Positions 10,401 through 20,400 of a stretch of 24,375 nt of DNA are shown here, piece after piece (position 1 is the stretch's first letter; each line of letters opens with the position of its first letter). Source of the stretch: Setaria digitata (Eukaryota > Nematoda > Chromadorea > Rhabditida > Setariidae); contig RCAB01000718.1 in assembly GCA_003640385.1 (NCBI GenBank), forward strand, positions 1 to 24,375, given 5' to 3'. The position numbers were made by a program, and so were the translations under genes. A model generated the notes under the pieces. The model was not told the DNA's origin and searched no databases. It saw only the letters and a list, made by a program, of their open reading frames with translations.

Positions 10401-13400
10401 TTAAAACGGAGAAAACACTAAGATGAANAAAAAATTAATTCCAGTATATAAGAACAGAAATTAAAAATTTGATTAATGGAACAAATTATATTAGATAGAT
10501 TGAAATTAAAACGGAGAAAACACTAAGATGAAATCGAGGCAAAGTTAGAATGCCTTTAATAATATTAAATTATATTACCAGGAAAGTTAGTGTTCTTTTT
10601 TTTTTTTTAATGCAATTGTAAAAGCGAAGAGAAAATTTGATTAAAATTAATCAAAAACTGTAATGAAATAATCAAAGCAAAATATAAATTAATTTTTAGT
10701 GCATAAAATATATTATTTATGTACAATTGAAAATGAGTTATTAAAGCCGATTCAAGAACCATTAATAGTAATAATTGGAAATGAAATAATCGAATGATTA
10801 CATTTGCAGTGTGTCCTTGTTATAAATATATTTAATGAAAAAATATTTATATTAATTTGGTTATGGTTTTCTATGTTATTTGTTGCTGCCACATTAGACG
10901 CCATTTATTGGTTTAGTATTTCGTTATTTCACAGGTAAAATATACTCCTATAATAATTTTGCCGTTTTTTTTTTTAATTTGCTGGAATAGATTCGCAAAT
11001 TAATTAGTTTGAAATAATTAAAAACGGAATAATCGATGAATGATTACATTCATAGTGTGTCATAAATAATTAGTTGGAAAATTTCGAATAAAATACTATC
11101 ACATAAATTTATTAGAAACGAAAAAAAATCTTTTTTCCTGCCATTTAATTTCGGACAAAAATTGAATTTTTGTAAAATTGATGTATTAATTTTGAAATAG
11201 ATAAAGCTCGGATTTTTGAAGTTAAAACTTAGGCTTAAAAATTAGAACATAACGAATTCTCCAAGTCCAAAAACCCATTACTAATTGAAACATATCTATC
11301 CTTTAATTGAACTAGAAATTAGTTTCATTTTCCAACTAAAGTTCAGGGTAAAATTAAAAGCCTCATTTCATTATGTCTGGGATTTTTTTCTTTTGGCTTA
11401 GCTTTGAATATCGACTGATGGGGTATTTTACTGCAAATAAATTATAGCATTATTTATCAATGTTCACATTTTCGATCGGACAAATTTCTGAGCTTAATAC
11501 CTCATTTATAATTAAATTCTCTTTTTTATTGTTTTTTTTTTTTTTTTGAGGGAAAAATAAATGGCTTGTTTTCAAATGAAATTAATGTATAATTTTACTC
11601 CTTGAATAATATTTTTTCAAAATAAGGGAAAAAAAAGCAGATATGTAACTTTAAATATATAAATATTTCGTCAAATATGTTTATTTTTATAGGGATCGAT
11701 TCCGATTTGTTTTACGTCATCTCGAGCTAACAACCGATCCTGATCGGCCAGAATTATTTCGCAAAGAAAAACGGAAACAAGTGGAACATTTCCTGAAATC
11801 ATACCTCAAAGTTCGTTTTACTTTATATCTTTACTAATAAATTGAAGTTTTCCTCCTCTCCTTCTTTTAACTTAATTACTCATGATTACGTTTATTGCTT
11901 TTATCATGTTTATTCTAACTAATGGATGATAATTACAGGTAGATGGTGTATTAGTGTTACGAATGATTGCGCTTCATGCAGGCGTAATGTTTTGTACCGA
12001 AATTACGGATGCCCTCTGGAAACGTTACTTATCACAGCATCCGGAAAATTTGATCGATGAAGACTCTTCACTTATCAATTTTGCTCGGTATGCTCTATCT
12101 TCTACAAAACATTTAGTTCCATTTTTGCCAGAAAATATTATTCTTGATATATTATAATATGATGAATTAAAGAAATTTCATCAAATTTAACATCACTGAA
12201 ATAATTTATACTGAATTTTCACTCCCATTTCACATTTGAAATTACTAAAATTGTTTGGTTAATCAAATTGTCTACTGGAAATGTAGAAAAAAATTTAGCT
12301 TCTTCAACTTGCAATAAACAGTTTGACTAATAATTTTAATGAGTTCAGGTAGGAAAGTTATATAATATTTATAGCCTTTACCAGGATCTACTTTGATCGA
12401 ATTATCTCGATAATGACCGAGTTATCCTCATGAACTACTAATAATTACCGGGTTTTTCTTCAATAATTTTCACTCATTCTTTTAATTCAAATCCACCTAC
12501 CCTTTTCATAGTCTGATTTTAAATATAATTTTCTACTGAAAAAAAAGAGTACATTTACAATAGTGGAAATTTTAATTTACAAAGCTTTAATTGAATTTAA
12601 TTTCTGATTTGATTTCTTTATTATGATTAAATAAAAGTGTAAATAATAAAAGTGGAAAAATAAAGTAAACTTAAATGATGAAGTTCATCAGCGATTTGCA
12701 TACGTAAAGAAATATCAATCAATAATGAAAAGATTTCTTATATTTATTTCGAAATAGTAATTTAAAAAAATAATAATAATAATTCAAAAAAAAAGCGAAA
12801 AGAAAAGTAATTCGAGTCGTAATGAAAAGTATTTTATCAAAATTAATGACTAATTAATGTCGTAATTATTAACTGGAAATAAAAATACGTCCTTCAATTA
12901 GCTATAAATTGTCAATGGAGAAAGAAATTTTTATTTTATGACTATTAGTTTTTTTTTTGAAAAAAAGGAAAAGAAAAAGAAATTTTTGAATTAATTATTG
13001 AATCTCACCGTTTTTTTCCTTTTGTTTCAGCACATTTACAAATACATATTTTTAAATTAAATGTTAAATGAAAAAATATAAAAATATCAATGGGATGCTT
13101 TTAGTATTTCAGAACTCAATCAATTCGCCGGAAACGGCAAAATGATGATAGTGATAGTGATCGACGAAAAAATTCTCGCCAACAATTATTTGCTCATCAT
13201 CGTTTCTCAAGATTATTTTCACATCGAACGCAAGCAACGCTTCGGTTAGATTTATTTACTTTTTCTAGTAAATTTTATTTTCTTCAAGTATCTTTCGATA
13301 AGTTAAAATTAAATTTACAGCCAAAAAGAATCGGTTAACGTAAAAATGAAATGCTGAAAATAATAATTAAATAAATAAAAGCCTCACTTTTTCTTTCTTT

Positions 13401-14086
13401 CTCTGCAAAAATAAATGGAAACAAAGAAAAAATAAAAGAAAGGAAAAAGGAAAATCAATCGTCTATTGTCGATTTTAATTCACGTCTTTACTACATTCAA
13501 AAAAAAGAAAAAAAAAAAAAAAGAAAGGAATAAATTAGGACAAAAATTGAATTTTTTCCTTTTTGATTAATTATATGCTAAAGTATATTCATTATCAATG
13601 NTCAATCGTCTATTGTCGATTTTAATTCACGTCTTTACTACATTCAAAAAAAAAAAAAGAAAGGAATAAATTAGGACAAAAATTGAATTTTTTCCTTTTT
13701 GATTAATTATATGCTAAAGTATATTCATTATCAATGAACGATTCATTTTTAGAATGACATATCTCGCACAAATTGTTCATTTCGTTATTTATTTATAAAT
13801 TATGAATTAGAATTTGACGAGATTTTGTTTGAAATAAAATTCTCTAAAATTTTGTCATAATTATAATCATGATTAAAATGCAAACTGTAGTCTTAATCGT
13901 GGTCAAGGCATTAATCGATCACCCAATATGACAAGTCGTCAAAAGCCTCAAATTCAAATTCAACTTACAAAGCAAACACCAGTCAGGATACAGATGTCAC
14001 CAAAATCATCAATTGGAAAAGATAGCGATGAAGATGAAGATGAAAACTTACAGTGTAATCAGACGCCTGCACCACTTCTCCTATAA
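5820..14086 (+). CDS. inx: Innexin (invertebrate gap-junction subunit), 12 coding exons, 510 aa
   Basis: Innexins assemble as plasma-membrane hemichannels that dock between cells to pass ions and small metabolites. Coding exons: 5820-5954, 6584-6697, 7104-7239, 8175-8286, 8710-8812, 9537-9698, 10206-10256, 10810-10934, 11693-11810, 11939-12087, 13113-13244, 13891-14086. All introns are GT-AG, phases agree at every junction, and the total of 1533 nt ends in TAA. Visible hallmarks are DDDFVDRL (residues 18-25), [14 protein letters not shown] spanning the exon 1/2 junction, YYQWVP (99-104), FPRVTLCDFEVR across exons 6/7 and NIFNEKIF in exon 8. Extracellular-loop cysteines are C53/C71 and C255/C272. 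The start is ATGATG; the second ATG is equally possible. The frame stays open back to the acceptor at 5760, so an N-terminal extension from an upstream exon is not excluded. From memory the VSFKQFGG and [14 protein letters not shown] blocks recall the C. elegans INX-10/INX-11 type, but the exact member is unresolved. Introns over 300 bp hold only A/T-rich sequence apart from items listed separately. Confidence 0.96.
6584..7239 (+). other. Innexin exons 2-3: first extracellular loop and second membrane segment
   Basis: Exon 2 (6584-6697, residues 46-83) gives the first extracellular loop with cysteines C53 (LECWVPAQF) and C71 ([13 protein letters not shown]). Exon 3 (7104-7239, residues 84-128) carries the family signature YYQWVP followed by a hydrophobic TM2 (about 103-121) ending in CLVWRLM. 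In innexins the loop cysteines form intramolecular disulphides needed for docking, and both are present here. The exon 3 acceptor follows a long T tract (TTTCCAG at 7097-7103). Confidence 0.94.
7400..7436. repeat. 37-base poly-A run in innexin intron 3
   Basis: It is the longest homopolymer in the window, preceded by further A-rich runs from 7320. No target-site duplication or coding remnant was seen, so it is not called as a retroposon tail. Confidence 0.9.
8175..9698 (+). other. Innexin exons 4-6: cytoplasmic loop, third membrane segment and start of second extracellular loop
   Basis: Exon 4 (8175-8286) and exon 5 (8710-8812) encode the cytoplasmic loop (residues 129-200), with [10 protein letters not shown], a basic stretch ending in RHIESALR, and [22 protein letters not shown]. 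Exon 6 (9537-9698, residues 201-254) completes TM3 with [15 protein letters not shown], then NKFLETDEY and GNFPRVTL, the conserved approach to the second loop. The exon 5 segment after SALR aligns with the FHRRLQKK-like region of other innexins as recalled, but is less basic here. Confidence 0.92.
10206..10934 (+). other. Innexin exons 7-8: second extracellular loop and fourth membrane segment
   Basis: Exon 7 (10206-10256) is only 51 nt, phase 0 at both ends, and encodes [17 protein letters not shown] (residues 255-271), starting with the first loop cysteine. Exon 8 (10810-10934) starts with the second cysteine, C272, then [12 protein letters not shown] and a hydrophobic TM4 (about 283-307) ending near the cytoplasmic FHR. 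Both cysteines of the second loop are intact. The intervening intron contains the single-N duplication described separately. Confidence 0.94.
10327..10532. repeat. Direct duplication flanking a single N (intron 7), likely assembly join
   Basis: Copies at 10327-10427 and 10431-10532 (about 101 and 102 nt) differ by one substitution (GAGCAG/GAACAG) and one inserted G, and are separated by an N at 10428 plus two A residues. Confidence 0.95.
10768..11070 (+). repeat. Duplicated exon 8 acceptor region: functional copy and relic in intron 8
   Basis: The functional copy (10768-10828) reads ATAATCGAATGATTACATTT, GCAG, then TGTGTC. The second copy (11011-11070) reads ATAATCGATGAATGATTACA, TTCATAG, TGTGTC and ATAAATAAT. 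The relic keeps AG followed by Cys-Val codons but meets a TAG stop four codons later. Confidence 0.65.
11693..14086 (+). other. Innexin exons 9-12: cytoplasmic C-terminal domain and divergent tail
   Basis: Exons 9-10 (11693-11810 and 11939-12087) encode the conserved membrane-proximal part: [21 protein letters not shown] and [18 protein letters not shown], which matches the family pattern (S/K)YLxxDGVxLLRMI. Exons 11-12 (13113-13244 and 13891-14086; residues 402-510) form a low-conservation tail with basic (IRRKRQ, RRKNSR), glutamine-rich ([11 protein letters not shown]) and acidic ([10 protein letters not shown]) patches, ending in PAPLLL. The tail is probably disordered and may carry regulatory or partner-binding sites; this is inference. 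Confidence 0.9.
13455..13736. repeat. Direct duplication flanking a single N (intron 11), likely assembly join
   Basis: Copies at 13455-13600 and 13602-13736 (146 and 135 nt) surround an N at 13601. They differ mainly by an 11-nt shorter A-rich tract in the second copy. Confidence 0.95.
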
Positions 14087-14330
14087 TTAAATGATAATAA
14101 TTAGTGATATGGTAATAATGATAAGCGATAAAGTGCCGGATGCTTTTTATCCTGTATATCATATGAATTATCAATACTGTGTATTACCAAGACCGAGTCA
14201 TTATTGCATAGTATGAATGTCAAACGTCAGTTGTTCTTATCACCACTATCAATATTATCGAGTGAAACTAAAACATAGTTTATATTTTGATGATAACAGT
14301 GATATTTCATGAATATATATTTATATATAT

Positions 14331-14360
14331 AAAGGTGTCAGAGATGATACTGACACCTTT
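14331..14360 (+). other. Perfect 11-bp hairpin in the innexin 3' UTR
   Basis: AAAGGTGTCAG is followed by an 8-nt loop (AGATGATA) and its exact reverse complement CTGACACCTTT. The stem is unusually G/C-rich for this region and follows a TA-rich stretch (about 14311-14330). It starts 245 nt after the stop codon and lies upstream of the candidate poly(A) signal, so it would be in the mRNA. Confidence 0.75.
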
Positions 14361-14442
14361 TCGTTACCTTTTCATCGTGCAGACTCAGCGATATTATTAT
14401 TACAATTTTGGTGCTTCTTGAAAGGAAAAAAAAAAAAAATGA

Positions 14443-14448
14443 AATAAA
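14443..14448 (+). terminator. Candidate polyadenylation signal for the innexin transcript
   Basis: AATAAA lies about 357 nt after the innexin stop codon, in the + orientation and downstream of the 3' hairpin at 14331-14360. It is the first canonical hexamer I noticed after the stop. Chance matches are frequent in A/T-rich DNA. Confidence 0.45.
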
Positions 14449-16139
14449 TAATTTAAACAAAACAAAAATCTACTTTAACAATTTCAAATATAAGTCATAA
14501 AAATTTAGCAGTAGACGAGAAAAAAAAAAGAAAATCATCAACATCACATTTTATTGTAATCAAAATTATAAATCATAGTACACAACGAATAGTTATATAT
14601 CAAAGGAGGAAAAATGGCATTTCCTTTTTCATTTTTTTTTTTTTTTTCTTCATCAAACGCAATTAATATGAGGCAGAATTTAAGTTGATTAGAGAATTTG
14701 CAGAATTATCATTTTATTGTCGCTTCAACTGTCCCAATTTTATTCAGTTAATTCTTTTTTATACACTTATCAAAATTTCATCATTTCTTTTACAGTCCCT
14801 CTGATTGTTACCTAATCAATCTCCGGGTCAAAATTTCATGCACATCAACTAATCCAATTCATCATTATCATTCCTACAGGAAAAAAAGTTTCCCGACTCA
14901 CAACTGGAAAAAACTAAATTCAACTCACCTCATTTCTCTTCTACACTGATTTTCTCCTCTATTTTACTAGCCCTCTAGTGAATTTTTTAACTCATCCAGA
15001 CTATAATTTCAACGAGACATGTGATTTACGATACAATGTCAAATTCTTATTTTCCAGTTTCACTAATAAGTTGCAAAAAGCGGGAGCCTATTCCCAGGAA
15101 ACTACTTCCAATTTTATCACTTTCTTGATGTTATCAGCATCACTGAAAGTGTGAGTGAACAAGACATTTTATTTACTTCAAGAAAATACGATATGAAAGA
15201 GAATGCACTGTTAATGAAACTGCCAAAGGATGAATTCATGAAAAAAGTGTACTGAAACCTGAACATCCGGAACAGATATGAGGCAATATATAAATAGACA
15301 ATATGCTCATTAATAAATTTTCAACGATAATCACAACTTCATATCCTAATCTAATCGAAGATATTTTGAAACAGGTATGGATGCATCACACCGTACATGC
15401 TGAGCAGAAAAACAGATGTTCAAGTTCCATGTATCAACATCATTAAGAAAAAAACTAATGTTTCCTCTAATTGATAATAAAAATTTAAACAACGACAAAT
15501 TCAACTGAAAATAGAAGGATTAATTAATATGAATTTTAATTAATAAAGAGCTGAAACTCCGCATAATTTAAATTATACCAATAATAATACAATGTGCACC
15601 GCCATAAATCAATGAAAGGTCTATTAATTTCATAGTAACAATACGTTACAGAGTATATGAATAAATGATAGCTTCCTAATCAAATTTGAATTAGCATAAT
15701 TCTCGGGGTGCATAAACATATAAAATAGTTAAAACTCTCTTACGATACTAACATACGATTAAGCCTTAATCTTTAATGGAGGTATAAAATTGATATAATT
15801 TTCTGTTTGCAACCGTATCATTTTAAAATAAAATGAAATTGAAAATTTGACGAACACTGCTAGCTGTTGAAACTTAAGAAAGAATTCAAGTATGAAAGTG
15901 CAATAGGCAAGAAAAAACTAGAGATATGATCTTTCAGAGCTGGTAAAAAATGACTGCTGTCAAGGATGTTGAAATTATGGACGAAATGAATTTAATATAT
16001 CATTTCTCTGAAATAAAAGACTGGCCAAAAAACTTAAAACTAACATAACTCATATGAATTATGTTGGAGTGATGGTAACTATTATACAAGATTTGTAACA
16101 GACCTAACACTCATCCCAATAGCTGACTCCTTCGTGAAA
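14449..16139. other. Convergent intergenic stretch, no gene seen
   Basis: Between the candidate poly(A) signals of the two genes, both strands lack exon-like reading frames with recognisable protein similarity. The sequence is A/T-rich with short A/T runs and scattered stop codons. Parts will belong to the 3' UTRs if other poly(A) sites are used. Confidence 0.6.
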
Positions 16140-16145
16140 TTTATT
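16140..16145 (-). terminator. sut-2: Candidate polyadenylation signal for sut-2
   Basis: TTTATT on the + strand reads AATAAA on the - strand, 132 nt after the sut-2 TGA. The distance suits a compact nematode 3' UTR. Confidence 0.5.
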
Positions 16146-16276
16146 TGCTACAATTAAACTGCTTAATCAATTAATCAATAAACGTACCACAACAATGAAT
16201 GAACCGTTTCAAGTTAAAATAAAGTAAAAAGCTAAATTCAGAATGGTTGACAATTTTCCAAACTCCTTAAGCGATT

Positions 16277-17474
16277 TCACGTTGCTGCCACGCTTGGTGC
16301 TTTCCACCGATACTTTCCACTCGCTGCACTAAGCACTGCTACAGCGCTTGCTTTGGGATGCCAGAAATAGCATGCACGATTGGTACAACGATCACCAAAA
16401 CGACAAAGCTGAAAAAAGAAAGAAAAACATTATCCGACGAATTACACGACAAACAGAACTGCTACAATGCAGATATTTTTATTTATGTACTTCTACAAAA
16501 ATATGAGTTAGCTAGATTGATTACCTTAGGATGTTTGAAACTACAGCTAGCATTTGCGCATTTCCCACCATATTTACATGGAACGTTCAAAGTATAGGAG
16601 GCAGCTGGTGCAGTTGAATTCAGCGCCGCCTGAGGTGCCACTTCCGTCGATGGAGTTACTGCTGATGTTACAGTTGGCCTGGAATTTTTATGCAAATGAA
16701 AAGGATGGTGGAAATAAATAATCGATGGAGAGCCAAAGAAATGATTTTATGAAATGACAAAAAGATAATAAACATGCTCTTAAATGCCTCTTAAATCTCG
16801 GAATAAACAAAAAGAGAAGTGGAGATTTCACAAGTTTTCTACAACGAAATCAAATTTAAATCTTATATNGTCTCGGAATAAACAAAAAGAGAAGAAGTGG
16901 AGATTTCACAAGTTTTCTACAACGAAATCAAATTTAAATCTTATATTAAGATGGTACGAACGGTTAAAAAACGTACGTTGTCCTCAAAGTATGCACATAA
17001 ACACAGCTTGGATTCAGGCACATACGACCAAATTTGCACTGCGGATGGATATAGATGCATCGATCACCAAATGAACAATTCGGAAAATTACTGAAAAAGG
17101 TGAAGTTTCAGATTCACGCGACATTTTTAATGAACCTGTTGCAGGCTACTACATTATTATGATTACTGCTAACCAAACATTTTATTATCATTACAAATGT
17201 GAATAAAAATTTATTATATCAAGATACAGATTACTTCGTACATCCCAGTAATAAGTCGACGGCAATGTGAGAATTATAGCCAAGCAAGGGAGTCAAAATC
17301 TAATGAATTAAGCTACAGCAGACGTAGGAAAAAAAATCTGCAAATATCGAATTACCTGCATGGTTTACTCGGGTGAATATATACACAGTTCTGAAGAGAG
17401 CAATTCGGCCAAAATTTACAGCGTTCCATTATTTTGTCGGTCCCCGTTGAAGAAACTACAGATGCATTTGATAA
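16277..17474 (-). other. sut-2: sut-2 exons 15-18: five tandem CCCH zinc fingers
   Basis: All ligands are visible. ZnF1 is C641-C647-C652-H656 (exon 15). ZnF2 is C661-C667-C673-H677; its first cysteine is in exon 15 and the rest in exon 16. ZnF3 is C680-C686-C691-H695 (exon 16). ZnF4 is C734-C740-C745-H749 (exon 17). ZnF5 is C753-C759-C764-H768 (exon 18). Spacing is C-x5-C-x4-C-x3-H, with x5 in the middle gap of ZnF2. In the family the fingers bind poly(A). The protein ends about 26 residues after the last finger with KYRWKAPSVAAT. Confidence 0.95.
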
Positions 17475-20400
17475 CTAAACGACAATAAATTACCAGAAGT
17501 ACTCATTTCACAGAGTCTCCAAGTTATGGAATCAGTGCACATCACAAATTTTATCGTGACTTCATATTACAACTTCATATAACAGAATATCAGAAAACCA
17601 TGGAGATATGCATAGGTTGGAAAGAATCTACGGGAAAGAACTCGCTATATACCCAATGAAGACAGGGAAATAGAGAGTATTAATTTTCTAATTAAAGCAA
17701 CCAAAAAATATAAGTAATTAAGACACCTGTCTACTAGTGGAAAATATATTTTGCCGTGGTGTAGTATAAAAAAGTTGTGGTGGTGGCGTCTGCGGACGAA
17801 ATAACGGACTGGAAAGAGCTGGAGTTGGTGGAACCTTAAAAACTTTAGTTCCAAAAAGTTGCTCCGATTTGAAATTTGCAATCGTCAGTATCTCAAGTTT
17901 TACATAAAAACCAAATACCAGCAAATCGTTCCCAAATTTGAGAATACCGCTAATGTGATGAAAATTCTCTGGTATTCAAAAAAATATTTTGTATTTAGAA
18001 AGACAAATTTTCGTTTCGAATATCCTAATTACCATAATGCCTAGAAGCACGAAAAGTTTATAAAATATCAAGAAAGCACTGGATTATCAGACCTCATCGA
18101 AGCCTTGACCAACTGTTTGTGCACTGGCAAGGACGGCATCAATTTGCGCTTCTGAAAAATGATAAACCTATCTTGCTTTTCATGACTTAAAAGAATTGTA
18201 AAAACCTTCTGTCAAGAATTCCGAAGATCTTCTATTCACCTGGTTGCATCAGATAATTATGGTTTCAAAAGCTAATACATATTCGATAGCGAGAATGACA
18301 AGTATTCACATGCACACATCTGATTTATATAGATTTCACTTTTCAGCGTTAGCTGTTCAAATGATCTCAACCTATCTTTGTTTTATTTAAAAGTATTAAT
18401 GAGAGGATACGTCAACTAAAGCATTCCATATTGATGTAGATCTAATCAAAATGCTGTTGATGTTTTGACGCTCATACAAAAGCCATCTATAAACATGAAA
18501 GGTAGGCCTCGACAACTCAATAAATATTATATTTGTACTATCTTAGCAAACAGCTAATCAATTCTGACCTAACTGAAGCAAAAAACCATACCGTCATCTC
18601 CGTCATCATCGCCGTCATCACTAGTATCTTCTTCTGGTAGCTGTATCTGCAAATCCCATGCAGGCAGAGGCTTTGAACCATCAGAAACCTGGAAAATATA
18701 ACATTTATTTCACATGGCTCTTTATCTGATAATATTCAAAAACAACGTTCTTTATAAATCGTAAAAGCGATAAAATTAGTGGGGATTCCTATAGCGGAAG
18801 GAGAGAGCGAGCTCCAGAAGGCTGGAAAACTATCAGGTTTTACTAAAATGACATTTTATTTTTTACCTCATTAGACGGCTCTACCAAACACGTTTCACTT
18901 TCCATATTGATGGTAACTGGCTTCTCATGGGAAACTTCTCGCCTGATTTGTCTTGGTTGCGATAAATTCAAATGGGCCAAAACTGAAAATGGGAAATAAA
19001 AATAATGGAGGCAGAAACACAGAGATCTGATATCCAGAGTATATTTAGCTGGACTATAATTAGCTACTGAAAATTTCTCACTTAGATAATCAAATGAAAA
19101 TTAAATAAAAACTCACTCGGATTTGTTTCATTCCGACGTCTCTTCGCTTTGACTTTTTTGCTAACAATTTCAACATTCCCTTCGCCAATTTTTGTGAGTC
19201 GTTTAGCCAAACCGCTGATTGAATCGCCTTTCAGAGTTATGTAAAATTTCGGCTCATCTACAGAATTCGGTCTGAAAAACGTTTACTAGTAAATGGCAGT
19301 AAAAACTTTCAAAATTTAACAAAAAGAAAGTAAAGGTCAGCAAACTAAAGGCGGCTATCAGAATACTGATATCACCGTTAGTTCAAACCACATCAGAACA
19401 ATTCATGAGGGAGATCATCTTAACACACGAATTTAAACTTCAAGGGATAGCATTTTACAGATGGTCAAATAAATTAAGATATAGACCCATATGTTCGTAA
19501 GCGCTTTCTTTCGACTTCTGGTTCACTTAAACTGCAGTCGTCAACTGCTTGTACGATTGAACGACCGTTACCATTTCCACCATTAGATTCGTCCGGCATA
19601 ACAACCAAAGCATCACCTATATCATCGTATACATCGATTTCGATGCCCTGTAAAATTCATAAAAGGAACATTAACAGTCGCTGTGCAGGCCTATCATTCA
19701 TTTCACTGTTATTACTGGAAACAGTTTCCTGTGTATAGGACCACAGTGGATCAAAAGTATGACAGACATTGAAACAATTTCAGAAGAAACTTTTCCTAAC
19801 TGCATAATAAAAAAAAAAAAAAATGTCAACCTCTTCCTCATCCAACATATTATCATTCTGCTTGTGCTTCCCGTGATCTGTTGTTTCTTTTTCTTTCTTC
19901 ACTGCCAATCCGCCACCATAACCGGCAATCTGGCTCGCCGTTCTAGTCGTTTCCCCCGCTTCCTTAATTGCTTTCAGAAATAGTGATTTCACGCCACGGG
20001 ACTGCTTACTGCAATGAATTCAATAATCTTATAAATACTAGAGGTTAAGAAATTGTTCAGTAAACGAGTTTATTAAATTAAACCCTTCTAGATATTCCAT
20101 TAAATACAGCCATTGTCTTAGGACGATATGATATATACTTTTTAGGAAAATAATTTCAAAATGGAGTCAGTAAGCATTTGCTACTTAAACAAATTCAAAA
20201 GTTATACGATTAACCTACGTCAATATTTCCTTTTCAGGCAATTTCCGCTTCACAACAACTTGAGAAGAAACCGATTTTACAGTGGGCTCTGGTGGTAATT
20301 TAACTACGGCAGATGACTGTACCTGTAATTTTTGAAGTTTCAATTACGAATTAAATTAACCTAAGCATTTTAAAAATATCACTTTTCACCTAATTAAATC

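Noticed and set aside
16483..16695. Stand-alone 70-codon - strand gene beginning MHKNSR
   Set aside because: The start lies in intron 16; coding begins after the acceptor at 16678, and the frame is exon 17 with zinc finger 4 of sut-2.
16784..17074. + strand frame across the N at 16869
   Set aside because: It runs over the duplicated assembly join and is antisense to the zinc-finger exon at 16977-17090.
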